From Trichosporon coremiiforme (taxonomy: Eukaryota; Basidiomycota; Tremellomycetes; Trichosporonales; Trichosporonaceae): DNA of 64,000 bases. Positions 11,496-20,283 of the stretch are shown piece by piece; within the stretch, counting starts at the first letter, position 1, and every line of letters begins with the position of its first letter. The position numbers and the translations under genes were made by a program. The stretch lies in contig BCJJ01000001.1 in the NCBI GenBank assembly GCA_039545355.1, forward strand, positions 214,427 to 278,426, read 5' to 3'. The notes under the pieces were generated by a model. The model saw only the letters and a list, made by a program, of their open reading frames with translations, ran no database searches and was not told where the DNA came from.

Positions 11496-13400
11496 CTACT
11501 GAGTTTCCACCTCAGTCGACGTCTTCTGAGTGCCCTCTGCCTGCTGGTCTTGATGATCGGACCCAGCCGACCCAGCCGCAAACGGCGCAATTCCTCCAGC
11601 TGTGAGGCTCTCGATATAATCACACGCAGCCCTCACATCTAGTTCATCCAGGAGATGATTGAAGGACGACAGATTGTCGTGGTTCTGAGACTGAGCACCG
11701 TAATGCTGGAAGGCTGGCATAGGGTGCGTACCGGTGCTTGAGCTCTGCGCCGGCTCGTTGCTGCTCGGGGTCGAATCTTGCCCGTTGAACCAGAAGCCTT
11801 GATCCTGAACCAAGTTTGCCGCGTGATAAGCTGCAACGGCCGTCCACGGGGCGAGGTTAAGGTTGTTCCGCATGGCTGGGTTGCTGGCCATTTCACCATA
11901 AGAGGGCAAGTAATGAGTACCATACGTGGGCTGAGCCTGCCACTGAGCAACCGCTTGCCTTTGCTGTACAGGGTAGGCCACCTGCGGCATTGAGTTCTGA
12001 TACGTCTGGCTGGCAGCAGGCATCATGTCGGTGCCCGCCATCGCGGACGTCATTGGCACTGCAGGGAGAGAGTTGTCGCCGAAAATCGGAGCCTGGGCCT
12101 GGTGGTGTGCGAACGTGCCGGGGATCATGACGGGTGGAGCAGTGAAGGGAGCGCCCATGCTGTCGGTTCCAAGCGAGCTCTGCGGAAGAGATTGCTGCCG
12201 GACATGCTGACCCCAGTGCATGTAGTACAGCCTTGCTCGCTGATCCTGGATGAGAGTCGCACCTGATCCCAAGGATTCCCAACCAGGCTGTGTTCCAGAG
12301 GCCGGGACGTGAAACGGATTCTGCGGGTTGGCAGGGCCGACAGGTCCCTGCGGTCCCGACGACGGCCTGACCGAAAGATACTCGGGGATCATGACTGAAG
12401 GCAGGGCTGAGTACGGAGGCCTGACAAGCTCCCCGTATGCTGTGCTGCCGTCTTTAGAACCAAATGCCTCAACGGGCGTGGCAGAGCTGAAAAACTGGCA
12501 AGGCTGAACTGGAGCTGTCGAAGGACCCGCCGGGGCGTTGACGGCAGAATTGATGGGCTCAGGTCTCGCCTTTGCTGCCTTCTTCCTCTGTGGCTGGGTG
12601 GGTTTGTCGCGATTGCATGGACTGCTCGGGCTATTCGGGGTGCTGCGTCTCCGCCTCTGCTTCCCCTTACGATTCCGCGCTGGCGGCTTACTATTACTAC
12701 TGGGCGACGCAGTGGGAGTGGTTCTTCGAGAGGGATTGACTGGGATCTCCCTGGCTGCAGAATATGAAATCGCGAGCGTGCGAGTGAAAGTCGATGCTGC
12801 CTGAACTGTGGACGGCTCTTCAGGCTTCGCGGGCAGGGTTGAAACATCACTCGTGTTCGCCGTTGAGTCACTTGCTGTCCGGTCGATCATGGCCATTGAC
12901 TGCGCAAGAGACAGGTCATTGTGTAGTCGGGGTGTCGCGTGCGAAGCGTTCTCCTCCTTGGCTTCGATATGCGAGGCAGGACCGCAGTTCGCATTCTCAT
13001 GTTCAGATCTGGCTGGGACAGGGGGAGGTGAAGACAGCGTGTCGTCCTGGACCGTGTCCTCAGATGGTGCGACCGCCAGGGGCTCCGATGGGGCAGTAGC
13101 GGAGCTAAAGGAAACGACGGCTGGCGTTATTGATGCGAACTCCGCTGCAAAAGCAGCAGGCGAACTCGGTGCAACCATTACACTGACGCCGTCCAAGCCA
13201 GCCATAGACTCGGCATCTGCAGGCAGAGCCCTGGTGAAGCGACCAGAAGCGGAGCGGTCTGCCCCTCTCCCTCTTGCCCTGCCGCGAGCCGAAGCCGAGC
13301 GACGGGAACGACTACGAGGCTGAGACGGGTCACTGGTGACTTGCTGGGATGGCGGTGGAGAGCCACCTCCATCGAAAGCAGGTTGCTCCATTTGCCTCAT
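11496..13400 (-). CDS. Large low-complexity Ser/Pro/Gln-rich protein, function unknown
   Basis: An uninterrupted frame of 634 codons with no domain I recognise. The N-terminus has an Arg/Ser/Gly basic patch (RSRSRRSASARGRARGRG, residues about 29-46). The middle contains a second basic block (RNRKGKQRRRRSTP) and PQRKKAAKARPEP. The C-terminal half is rich in Gln, Pro, Met, Tyr and Asn. This composition is typical of disordered transcription or RNA-binding regulators, but that is only a compositional inference. Translation may begin at the second Met (MEQPAF, residue 4). Paired ACGCGT boxes lie about 200 bp upstream at 13599-13620. Length and codon bias make it a real gene despite the lack of homology. 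Confidence 0.72.
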   Translation of the reverse strand: MRQMEQPAFDGGGSPPPSQQVTSDPSQPRSRSRRSASARGRARGRGADRSASGRFTRALPADAESMAGLDGVSVMVAPSSPAAFAAEFASITPAVVSFSSATAPSEPLAVAPSEDTVQDDTLSSPPPVPARSEHENANCGPASHIEAKEENASHATPRLHNDLSLAQSMAMIDRTASDSTANTSDVSTLPAKPEEPSTVQAASTFTRTLAISYSAAREIPVNPSRRTTPTASPSSNSKPPARNRKGKQRRRRSTPNSPSSPCNRDKPTQPQRKKAAKARPEPINSAVNAPAGPSTAPVQPCQFFSSATPVEAFGSKDGSTAYGELVRPPYSALPSVMIPEYLSVRPSSGPQGPVGPANPQNPFHVPASGTQPGWESLGSGATLIQDQRARLYYMHWGQHVRQQSLPQSSLGTDSMGAPFTAPPVMIPGTFAHHQAQAPIFGDNSLPAVPMTSAMAGTDMMPAASQTYQNSMPQVAYPVQQRQAVAQWQAQPTYGTHYLPSYGEMASNPAMRNNLNLAPWTAVAAYHAANLVQDQGFWFNGQDSTPSSNEPAQSSSTGTHPMPAFQHYGAQSQNHDNLSSFNHLLDELDVRAACDYIESLTAGGIAPFAAGSAGSDHQDQQAEGTQKTSTEVETQ

Positions 13401-13980
13401 GGCGTGCGGTTGCAGGTAAGCCTGAGCGGGAGTCTGTGTGTCAGAATGAGGAGACTTGTAGTGCCATCCACTGACTTGAGCCGGTGAAAGATAACGCCAA
13501 GGAATAGTGAGCTAAACTAGCCCCAGCAGGCTTATGTAGCGGATGCTTGAGGAGACTGAAGACATACACGACGATGGTCGCCACCTGGCGCCCTTGCGAC
13601 GCGTGTGTCCGCGGACGCGTCGACGACCTGTTGGTGACTGTTCTCACGGTGCGAACGACAGTGACGGGGGGCGACCGCGACACAATGACCTTTGCATTGG
13701 GCCACCCACACAGATGCGCAACACTGTGCTTCACACAGAGAACACCCTCATGTGCATAGTTGTGTGATGGCACCACCCTTCCTCAGTAAGAGTGGCCCTG
13801 TTGTGCACGGTGCGAGAGGGGGGCCTTGTGTGGCACTAAAGCATGTTAGCGTGTGACACCTCCCTACACTCGTCTACGACAGTGATACAATAGCCAAAAA
13901 CTGTTGTTCTAAGTCTGAAGAGCTCTGCAGTGATACGTCCAGCAAAAGCTGGAGTGAAACGCTTTGCGTTTTCTTCTTGC
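13401..13980. promoter_or_regulatory. Upstream region of the 634-residue gene with paired ACGCGT boxes
   Basis: No gene is seen. Two ACGCGT hexamers (13599-13604 and 13615-13620) sit in an imperfect inverted repeat roughly spanning 13596-13623, about 200 bp before the start of the minus-strand gene. They resemble MBF/E2F-type G1/S elements. The interval ends at the tRNA-Asn gene. Confidence 0.4.
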
Positions 13981-14062
13981 TGCCCCACACGGGCTCGAAC
14001 CGTGGACCTCGGAGTATGTTAGATTAACAGCTCCACGCGCTAGCCAACTGAGCCATAGGGCA
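13981..14062 (-). tRNA. tRNA-Asn (GTT) with a short intron
   Basis: Reading the minus strand from 14062, the acceptor arm TGCCCTA pairs with TGGGGCA at the other end with one G-U pair. The D arm is GCTC/GCGC (one mismatch), the anticodon stem TGGAG/CTCCG and the T arm CACGG/CCGTG around TTCGAGC. The loop CTGTTA places GTT as the anticodon, which specifies Asn. An extra 9 nt between positions 37 and 38 is the canonical site of nuclear tRNA introns and is needed to close the anticodon stem. CCA is not encoded, as expected for a eukaryote. Confidence 0.9.
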
Positions 14063-14546
14063 CAATACGCTCACTCCGCTCCGACGCCGAACATGGATCG
14101 CCGACGCCGCCCCGGTTTGTTGGAAATGATGTGATCCTTGCCCGTCGCCCCGGTGCTCGGCAACACCCCCGTTTTGACGTTCTATTGTTCTCATTAGCAC
14201 CCCTGTTTCGACGTATGCTTCTTACACACATTCTTGGTGTGCCCGGCGCCTTCCAACAGCCTGCAGCTAGTCTTATTGTTCTCTAGTTGCCTGTAGACAT
14301 ATAAACGGCCGCCTGGCCAACCTATGCAACCTATGCAACCCAACTCAATCGATCAGTTCTGTCTAGTCGCGCTGCGAGTCACATCGTTACTCGGGCATCC
14401 AGCGACTTAGATTCCAACATGGTTTCGCAATATGCGGGAGGCATTGCGAGCATCTCGGATGTACCCCTCCCTCCATGTATTGCGGTGCTACAGGTTGCTA
14501 ATGCGTATCATTCATCTGGAACCCGACCATCGTTTACTGAGCAAGT
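14063..14546. other. Interval between tRNA-Asn and the peroxidase 3' end
   Basis: Contains a plus-strand TATAAA (14300-14305), a duplicated AACCTATGC (14319-14336) and the start of a 52-codon plus-strand frame (separate entry). Otherwise nothing recognisable. Confidence 0.45.
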
Positions 14547-14577
14547 CTATGGAAGGTTTTCCCCAAGCACGCAGTGA
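14419..14577 (+). other. Possible 52-codon ORF antisense to the peroxidase 3' end
   Basis: The frame begins MVSQYAGGIASISDVPLPPC and ends at a TGA at 14575-14577, overlapping the last 31 bases of the peroxidase on the opposite strand. A TATAAA lies 119 nt before the ATG. There is no recognisable homology and its base composition is lower in GC than the genes nearby, so it may be noncoding. Confidence 0.2.
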
Positions 14578-16350
14578 CCTTTGATGCACTGGGCGTACCC
14601 GTCGCTGAGGGCAGAGCAGTCGTTGTCACAGCCGCCACAGTGCTCCAGGTCAGTCAGCGTATTCACGCAGCGACCGTCGCAAGCCTCCTTGCCGGGCGGG
14701 CACGCCGCCTGGGTCTGCCTCGAGCGACGGGCGATGACGGCAGAGGGCACGGCAGTCGTGCTCGGAATCTCTGCACCCTCGATACACTTCTGGACGACGC
14801 TCATGCGGTAGAAGACATCAGCCTTGAGATCCTTGTGCACATCGCCGTTGGCGCGGGTGAGACGCGCACCAAAGCCACTCGCGTTGTTCTTCAGGTCATA
14901 CTTGGTCCAGTCGGGGATGAAGACGTTGTACACGTTGTAGTACTCGTCGCGAGCGCCGCGGTACGTAGCAGGCACGGCGGTGACCTCAGCAACGCCATTG
15001 CGGAGGAGGAATTCGACCTTGTCGTTGGGGTCGTAGGGGCCAAGAACATGGGCAGACATATTGAGACCAGTCTCACCATACTTGCAAGTGTACTCGTTGC
15101 CGATGTCCATGAGGATCGTGTCGTCGAAAGCAATAACCTCCTCACCCTCGTCCTTCAGCACCGACCCGTCGTTCATGACCACATTGATCGTGATGCTGCC
15201 CAGGCCAGTGGCAGCAGGAATCGGGACCATCTTCGAGCTGAAGTCGCGCACCTCTACCATGCCATTGAACATCTCGCGCACGGGGTCGACGACAAGTAGG
15301 CTCGTGTCCGTCCCGACAGATCCATCGCGATTCGTGTATCCGAGCTCGAAGCTGGCCCACTGCCCCTTCTGTCCGTACAGGCGGGCGCTTCCGGTGTTCG
15401 ACGGAAGGACAAAGTTACCGTTGCGCGTGTTCGGCCAGAAGCTGCCCGAGATCTTGTAGGGCGTGAGCGGACCCTGCAGCTGCACGCCGGACGGGACCAT
15501 ACTGAACATCTTGCCGAAGACTGCCTCGCATCGGTCGAGGAAGTCCTGGCCGTTATTCGCCATCGCCTGCAGCGTTGCGTTCTTGTCCACACTGAAGATG
15601 CGGGTGTCCGAGCTGCGCGCGAGTCCGTCGGACTCAGGCTGCGCAAGCGGGTTAAGCCTCACGTCCTGGATGTATTCGGTCGCGACGTTATTGTCGAAGT
15701 AGCTCCGCGTGCTGTCGAAGTGGTGGAAGGTCTCGTTTGTAATTGTCGGGTTCGCTGCGGCGTGCACGCCGCCGATTGTGTGGCCGCACGCAACCGCTTC
15801 GATCATCTCCGTCGTGCTGAATCCCATCCGTGCGAACTTCTCGATGTGCGATTCTGTCGAGTGCTGTGGCTCAGGTACCATGCCCTGTGCTGACGGTCCG
15901 GCGGCGGTCTCGCGGCCATAGTAGTAAGGGATCGTGGGGCCGGAGCACGATCCAACGGCCAGCGTCGCACCCAGAGCGACAAGATCGGCCAGTGGAATGC
16001 CCTCCATCAAGTAGAACGACAACTGCGTCATGACGGACGGGAAGGTGGCTCCAGCGTTGGCGGGGCTGATGTCAGCAAAGAATTTACTCCTCCGCGACTC
16101 ACTCATTCAGCTCGAACTGGATGGAGGCGTTGATGCCACCCGTGCCCTGCGCAGCGTTGTGGTCCGCCGCGTCGTGGAAAGCCGTGCGAAGCCACTCTGC
16201 CGGTGATGAGCGAGTCTTGCCTCCCATCGTACACGGTGAGACCATGGACAGGAAGCGAGAGTCGCTCATGAGCCGACGCAGCTTGACCGGGTCTGACGCA
16301 TCTGTGGGGAGCGCCAGCGCCAGCGCAGCCAGCAACCCAAAGACCTTCAT
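14547..16350 (-). CDS. Secreted heme peroxidase with extra C-terminal domain and Cys-rich tail
   Basis: An extracellular heme peroxidase of the plant/fungal superfamily (588 residues). Exons 16350-16103 and 16065-14547 join at ELN/DPANAG, a family-typical motif. The start MKVFGLLAALALALP is a signal peptide. Distal residues are Arg55 and His59 in WLRTAFHDAADH, with the calcium-site-like GGINASI at 71-77; the proximal His178 lies in EAVACGHTIGGVH. About 330 residues follow the catalytic core, much longer than a normal class II enzyme, and end in a Cys-rich segment (CPPGKEACDGRC, then CGGCDNDC) resembling STIG1-like repeats of secreted fungal proteins. The substrate cannot be read from sequence. 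A TATA-like element is 62 bp upstream. Confidence 0.86.
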
Positions 16351-16760
16351 TGCTATCGTCGCCACAGGGGTCAGTATGCAGGTCAGCAAGCAAAAAAAGC
16401 ACTCCGCACAGCCTTATAAAAGATAGTCACCGGCGTCGGCGCATCTGCCCGCACACGACGTTGTTGCCCACCCTTCCAACTTTTTCTTCCTCCCGACAAT
16501 GGAACGAAACCTATCAGATAAGACAAGCCGGCCGAAGGCACCGCGATGGCGACTTGGCAGAGTCCGAAAATACTCCAGGCAGCCTATCGCACGCGCCAAG
16601 TTTCTGTGACGCCAAGATCCAGGACCTAAGCGGCAGCAGCTCGCTTACGTTCTCCGACCATGGTAGCGGGCGCCAGAAGCCCTTCCGCGCGGGCAAATCA
16701 GAGGAACGCAGGAGCGGCCTGCCCCACGGCTCGGTCCAGGAATACGAAAGAGAAAAAGAT
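16351..16760. other. Peroxidase promoter region up to tRNA-Phe
   Basis: No gene is seen. The first 75 bases hold the TATA-like element listed separately and an A-rich tract; the rest is unremarkable and ends at the tRNA-Phe gene. Confidence 0.5.
16412..16421 (-). promoter_or_regulatory. TATA-like element of the peroxidase gene
   Basis: On the minus strand this reads TTTTATAAGG, 62-71 bp before the peroxidase ATG. The spacing suits a short leader, and a TATA box is common in regulated secreted-enzyme genes; function is inferred. Confidence 0.4.
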
Positions 16761-16845
16761 GGGACGAGGGCGGATCGAACGCCCGACCTCAAGAATTGAC
16801 TTCTGAAGCTTCACTCTCGCGCTCTCCCAACTGAGCTATCATCCC
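16761..16845 (-). tRNA. tRNA-Phe (GAA) with an intron
   Basis: On the minus strand the acceptor GGGATGA pairs with TCGTCCC at the 3' end. The D arm is GCTC/GAGC, the anticodon stem CGAGA/TCTTG and the T arm CGGGC/GCCCT-like around TTCGATC. The loop GTGAAG places GAA as anticodon (Phe). About 13 nt must be removed after position 37 to close the anticodon stem, the standard position for a nuclear tRNA intron. Confidence 0.88.
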
Positions 16846-17138
16846 AAGTTACGTAATTCCTTGAACGCCTGCAACCTTGTGCGCACTCAACAGACCACGC
16901 CGACGGTCACGTGCTCCGATACTGTCGAGACTCTCGATCACCGCAGCGATGTTGGTCGATCACGAAGGCAGTGAGGGCGCATACACCAGAGCATACATAA
17001 GCCACTATGATTGATACAAACGTCTGGTGCTTTGTTCAGACAATGTGAAAGTACAATGGTTGACAACTAGGCTTACAGGATGAGCGCTCCCCTCGGCGGC
17101 ACACAATGTGCTGCGAACGGAGCGTGGGAGCGGAGTGT

Positions 17139-17794
17139 TTACTTGACTGCGAGGTTGTTAGCACCAGGTTCTGATTCGCAGGCTGCAAGGCGAACTCACA
17201 ACCGAGACCCCTCCAGAGGTCGCTGAGACGGCGCTTCGGTTTCGGTTCGACGCCGGTTGCCAGCTCGGCTGCAGGTGCCCCCACGTTGACGGTAAGCGGG
17301 AAGCTCACGACGCGGCGGCCGTACTCGTCCGTCTCCTCCTCGTCCGTATCGTCCTGCTCGAAGGGGTTGGCGTTGTCGGATCGCTGCGCTCGCCTGACGG
17401 ACGAGTGGGGCTCCGACTCTTCTGACGAGTCCGACGGGCTTGAGGTCGTCGCACTCTTGCCCGGGCGGCGGGGCACGACAAGCTGCACGAGCGAAGCACG
17501 CCGTGCTCGGGCCTGCGTCTCAGATGCCGAGAAGCTACCGCTGCGAGGGCCAGCGGTGCGATGAGGTTCAGCGGTATCGTAAGGACGGCCTTGGAGCTCA
17601 GCTCGTCGCCGCCACTCAGTCGACACCTCGCGGCGCTTCTTCTTCAGCACCGCGTGCTGCCGGACTGCCTGAATCTGTTCCCCGGTGGGAGAAAGAGTGG
17701 GGATCGCGGCACTCCCGATGAGCGCCTCGCTACTCGATGACGCCGAGAGGAGCCCGTTGCTATTCGGGACGGCGAGAGAGTCGCGCCAGAGCAT
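17139..17794 (-). CDS. Small Ser/Arg-rich protein of unknown function
   Basis: A 200-residue protein in two exons, 17794-17200 and 17146-17139. The second exon is only eight bases including the stop and yields the ending SDLWRGLGFK. The intron has GTGAGT, a CTAAC branch site and a CAG acceptor, so the tiny last exon is well supported; without it the frame would run into low-quality sequence. The protein begins MLWRDSLAVPNSNGLLSASS, has a Lys/Arg block (KKKRREVSTEWRRR), and a Ser/acidic stretch (SPSDSSEESEPHSS; DDTDEEETDEYGRR). No domain is recognised. It appears disordered and phosphorylatable; a signalling or cortical protein is possible but unproven. Confidence 0.66.
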
Positions 17795-18959
17795 GATAAG
17801 GGTGGAGAGTGACCGTTTGAACGCCGAGTGTGAGAAAAACAGGCCCAGTCGCTGCGTCGATGCCACAGTGCGACAGTGATGCAGTGATGCCCGGGGCAGC
17901 CGTAGTCTGGATTTCGGGTAGATGGAGCGATGCAGAGGTCGATGGGATGGAGCTTGATAGCAGTGACCTGCTTTTATGTCGCGACCGATACCCTGGTCGC
18001 TCGGCTTCTTGGAGATGGAAACTGAAAATGACGAACTGGCGCATTTCCCCACACAGATGACGTCGCTTTGAAGTCACTGCACCCCATCTCCACATGCCCC
18101 GAGGCCCGAGATTCTGGCTCAACCGGTCCGGCTCTGGTCCCCCGGACTAGCCATGCAGCTGACGAATGCTGATTCATAGCATGCATAGTCGTACTCTAGA
18201 CTCTCCTGACTCTGGAGCACGCAGATCCTTCCTGTCCACACAATGATAAGACTCCAACAACGACCGAAGACTGCCATGAGGATTCGCCGTTCGATGCACG
18301 TCAGTCCGTAATGGCTCCCCTCTCGCTCCCAGCTCCGAACAGTACGCTTTCGGGGTGCCCCGACGCTGGGAGCATGGGCAAGCAAGGTTGATGTCATGGC
18401 ATTCCAGTCTGCGAGACCCAAGCCTGGACTGTCAAGGTTTCTCACCAAGTGGGGCAGCGTCCCACAGCGACCCACTGGGAGACTCAGTGCCTTATCTACC
18501 ATGGCTCGAAGCAGTTAATGAACATTCATAGGGGGCGCACAGCTGAATCCGCAATTCATGGAGAGTTCGGCGGCCGGGGTCGTGGGCCATGTTGGCCCGC
18601 GGAGCGCTGCGAAGCTTGTTGATTCCCCCGCATTGGCAAAACTGCTGATCCCCGCAGCGGTTATTGTACAACAAAGACAAGAAGTATGCATCGAGCACAC
18701 CGATGAACGAGGCCTGTAACGACAGTCCGAAGACGAAGCTTGAGGTCGACATTGTCCGACCAGTCGAGCACGTTATCGACATGACCGGGCATCCATCAAA
18801 ATGCGAGGTTCTTGCGGAGCTGGACACTCAATGATCGACGTCCTCGCAGGAATGCCGAGGGCATTCCTGCCCACACCACATAGTGCGAGATTTAGGAAAA
18901 CACCAGTCCCAAACAGAATGGGCAGTGGAGACAGGCGAAGGTCTGCAATGCGGATCAGA
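17795..18959. other. Intergenic, two minus-strand genes on either side
   Basis: This 1.2-kb stretch holds the upstream region of the 200-residue gene and the 3' flank of the rRNA methyltransferase gene. Open frames are short and lack coding bias; I see no RNA gene. Confidence 0.5.
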
Positions 18960-20087
18960 CTACTCAGCCTCCTCACGGAGAACGAACTCCCACGTGCGAG
19001 CTTTGCCGATGCGACCGACAATCTCTTCATTGTCATCCTTGCTGAGGCCTTCGCGCCAACCGATCGTGCGGCGGTGTGCGTATCCGGGCCAGACGGCGGG
19101 GACGAACTCGAAGCTGCGCTTGAGGGTGTAGCGCGGCTGAGCCTCGCGCGTGCCAGGGCAGACTGGCGGCGGCCGTGTCGCGAGACCCTTGATGTCCCAC
19201 AGGCTGTACGGCGGTTGCGACAGGAGGGTGACAAGGAAGGAGCCCTGGCGATTCGGCGTCGTGAACGAGCTCGGCGCGTAGCCTTTCGTCTTCGGCATGT
19301 CGTCATCGTCGTCGTCGAAACCGCCGTAGTCGTCCTCGTCCTCCGACTCGGTGTCAGACTCCTGCGGCTTCCGTTTCCGCCTCTTCTTCTCCTCGACCTC
19401 CGGCGGCCCATCGCTGAGCACGTTCGAGACACTGCGCAGCGAGCGCAGGAGCATAACCTGGTTCTCGCGGATGTTGCGATTCTGATCCGTCATGCCGCTT
19501 CCGCAGTGGGGGAAGTTGAACACGACGCGGGACCAGCGGCGGCCCTTGCCAATCGCCTTGCTCTTTTCGAGTGCCCCCGCGTCGACGTTGAACACCACAC
19601 GAGCACCAGCCTCGCGCAGTGCGTCGACGTTGTCCTTGCCGTCCGGGTACTTCTCGTAGCACTGCGCCTCGGAGTCGTAGCTCGTTGCGCAGACGAGGTG
19701 ACCGGCGTGCCCTCGTCCCTTCACGAGCGCAAGAGCGAAGGAGAAGTTGGCCTCGCCGAGCAGAAGTACGGTGTCGTCCGACTTGATGGGGATCGTCGCC
19801 TTGCGCAGTACAGCGTTCGAGCTCTCTGCAGCGGCGGCAGACACAGCGGCGCCAGCGCGCGCGGCCGCCGCTTTGTCCTTCGCATTGCGTGCTTCGGCAC
19901 GGGCGGCGGCCTCCGCGACCTCGCGCTCACGGCGCTGACGCTTTGCGGCCCGCTTCGCCTTCTCGTTCATCTGGGGCCCGTTCGCCTTGGCCATCGCGTT
20001 CGCCGCCTTCTTCGCCTCGGCGGCTTTCTTCGCAGCAGCAGCCTGGTACGAGCCCAGGGCGCCCTTCAGTCTTCCTCCCTTGCCCAT
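18960..20087 (-). CDS. BMT5: 25S rRNA (uracil-N3) methyltransferase, Bmt5 type
   Basis: A single-exon protein of 375 residues matching the Bmt5/DUF2431 family, which methylates N3 of a uridine in large-subunit rRNA using S-adenosylmethionine in the nucleolus. The N-terminus (MGKGGRLKGALGSYQ, then an Ala/Lys helix rich in KKAAEAKKAA and KAKRAAKRQRRERE) is basic and helical. The SAM-binding segment is DDTVLLLGEANFSFALAL, and the family hallmark is VVFNFPHCGSGMTDQNRNIR followed by ENQVMLLRSL. An acidic insertion (SDTESEDEDDYGGFDDDDDD) splits the C-terminal part before SFLVTLLSQPPYSLWDIKGLA. The Met at 20087 is chosen over one 22 codons upstream because MGKG starts the conserved part. Its ATG is 196 bp from that of the divergent cyclophilin. 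Confidence 0.88.
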   Translation of the reverse strand: MGKGGRLKGALGSYQAAAAKKAAEAKKAANAMAKANGPQMNEKAKRAAKRQRREREVAEAAARAEARNAKDKAAAARAGAAVSAAAAESSNAVLRKATIPIKSDDTVLLLGEANFSFALALVKGRGHAGHLVCATSYDSEAQCYEKYPDGKDNVDALREAGARVVFNVDAGALEKSKAIGKGRRWSRVVFNFPHCGSGMTDQNRNIRENQVMLLRSLRSVSNVLSDGPPEVEEKKRRKRKPQESDTESEDEDDYGGFDDDDDDMPKTKGYAPSSFTTPNRQGSFLVTLLSQPPYSLWDIKGLATRPPPVCPGTREAQPRYTLKRSFEFVPAVWPGYAHRRTIGWREGLSKDDNEEIVGRIGKARTWEFVLREEAE

Positions 20088-20283
20088 GTTGAGATATGCC
20101 GGTTGCGTACAGTCGTGTGTGAAGGAAGGAGCGATGCAGACGTCAGAATTCACCGATTATCAGACGGATGGACCAGTGTGCATCCAAAATTCTGCTCCCG
20201 CCAAAACAATGCGGCCGCGCGAGGGTGGCCAGGAACATGACCCGATTTCATGAACGTGACCACCATCCTCCCCACCATCCACT

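Noticed and set aside
18801..20240. 479-codon open frame on the plus strand
   Set aside because: Antisense shadow of the Bmt5-type methyltransferase, whose motifs are clear on the minus strand.
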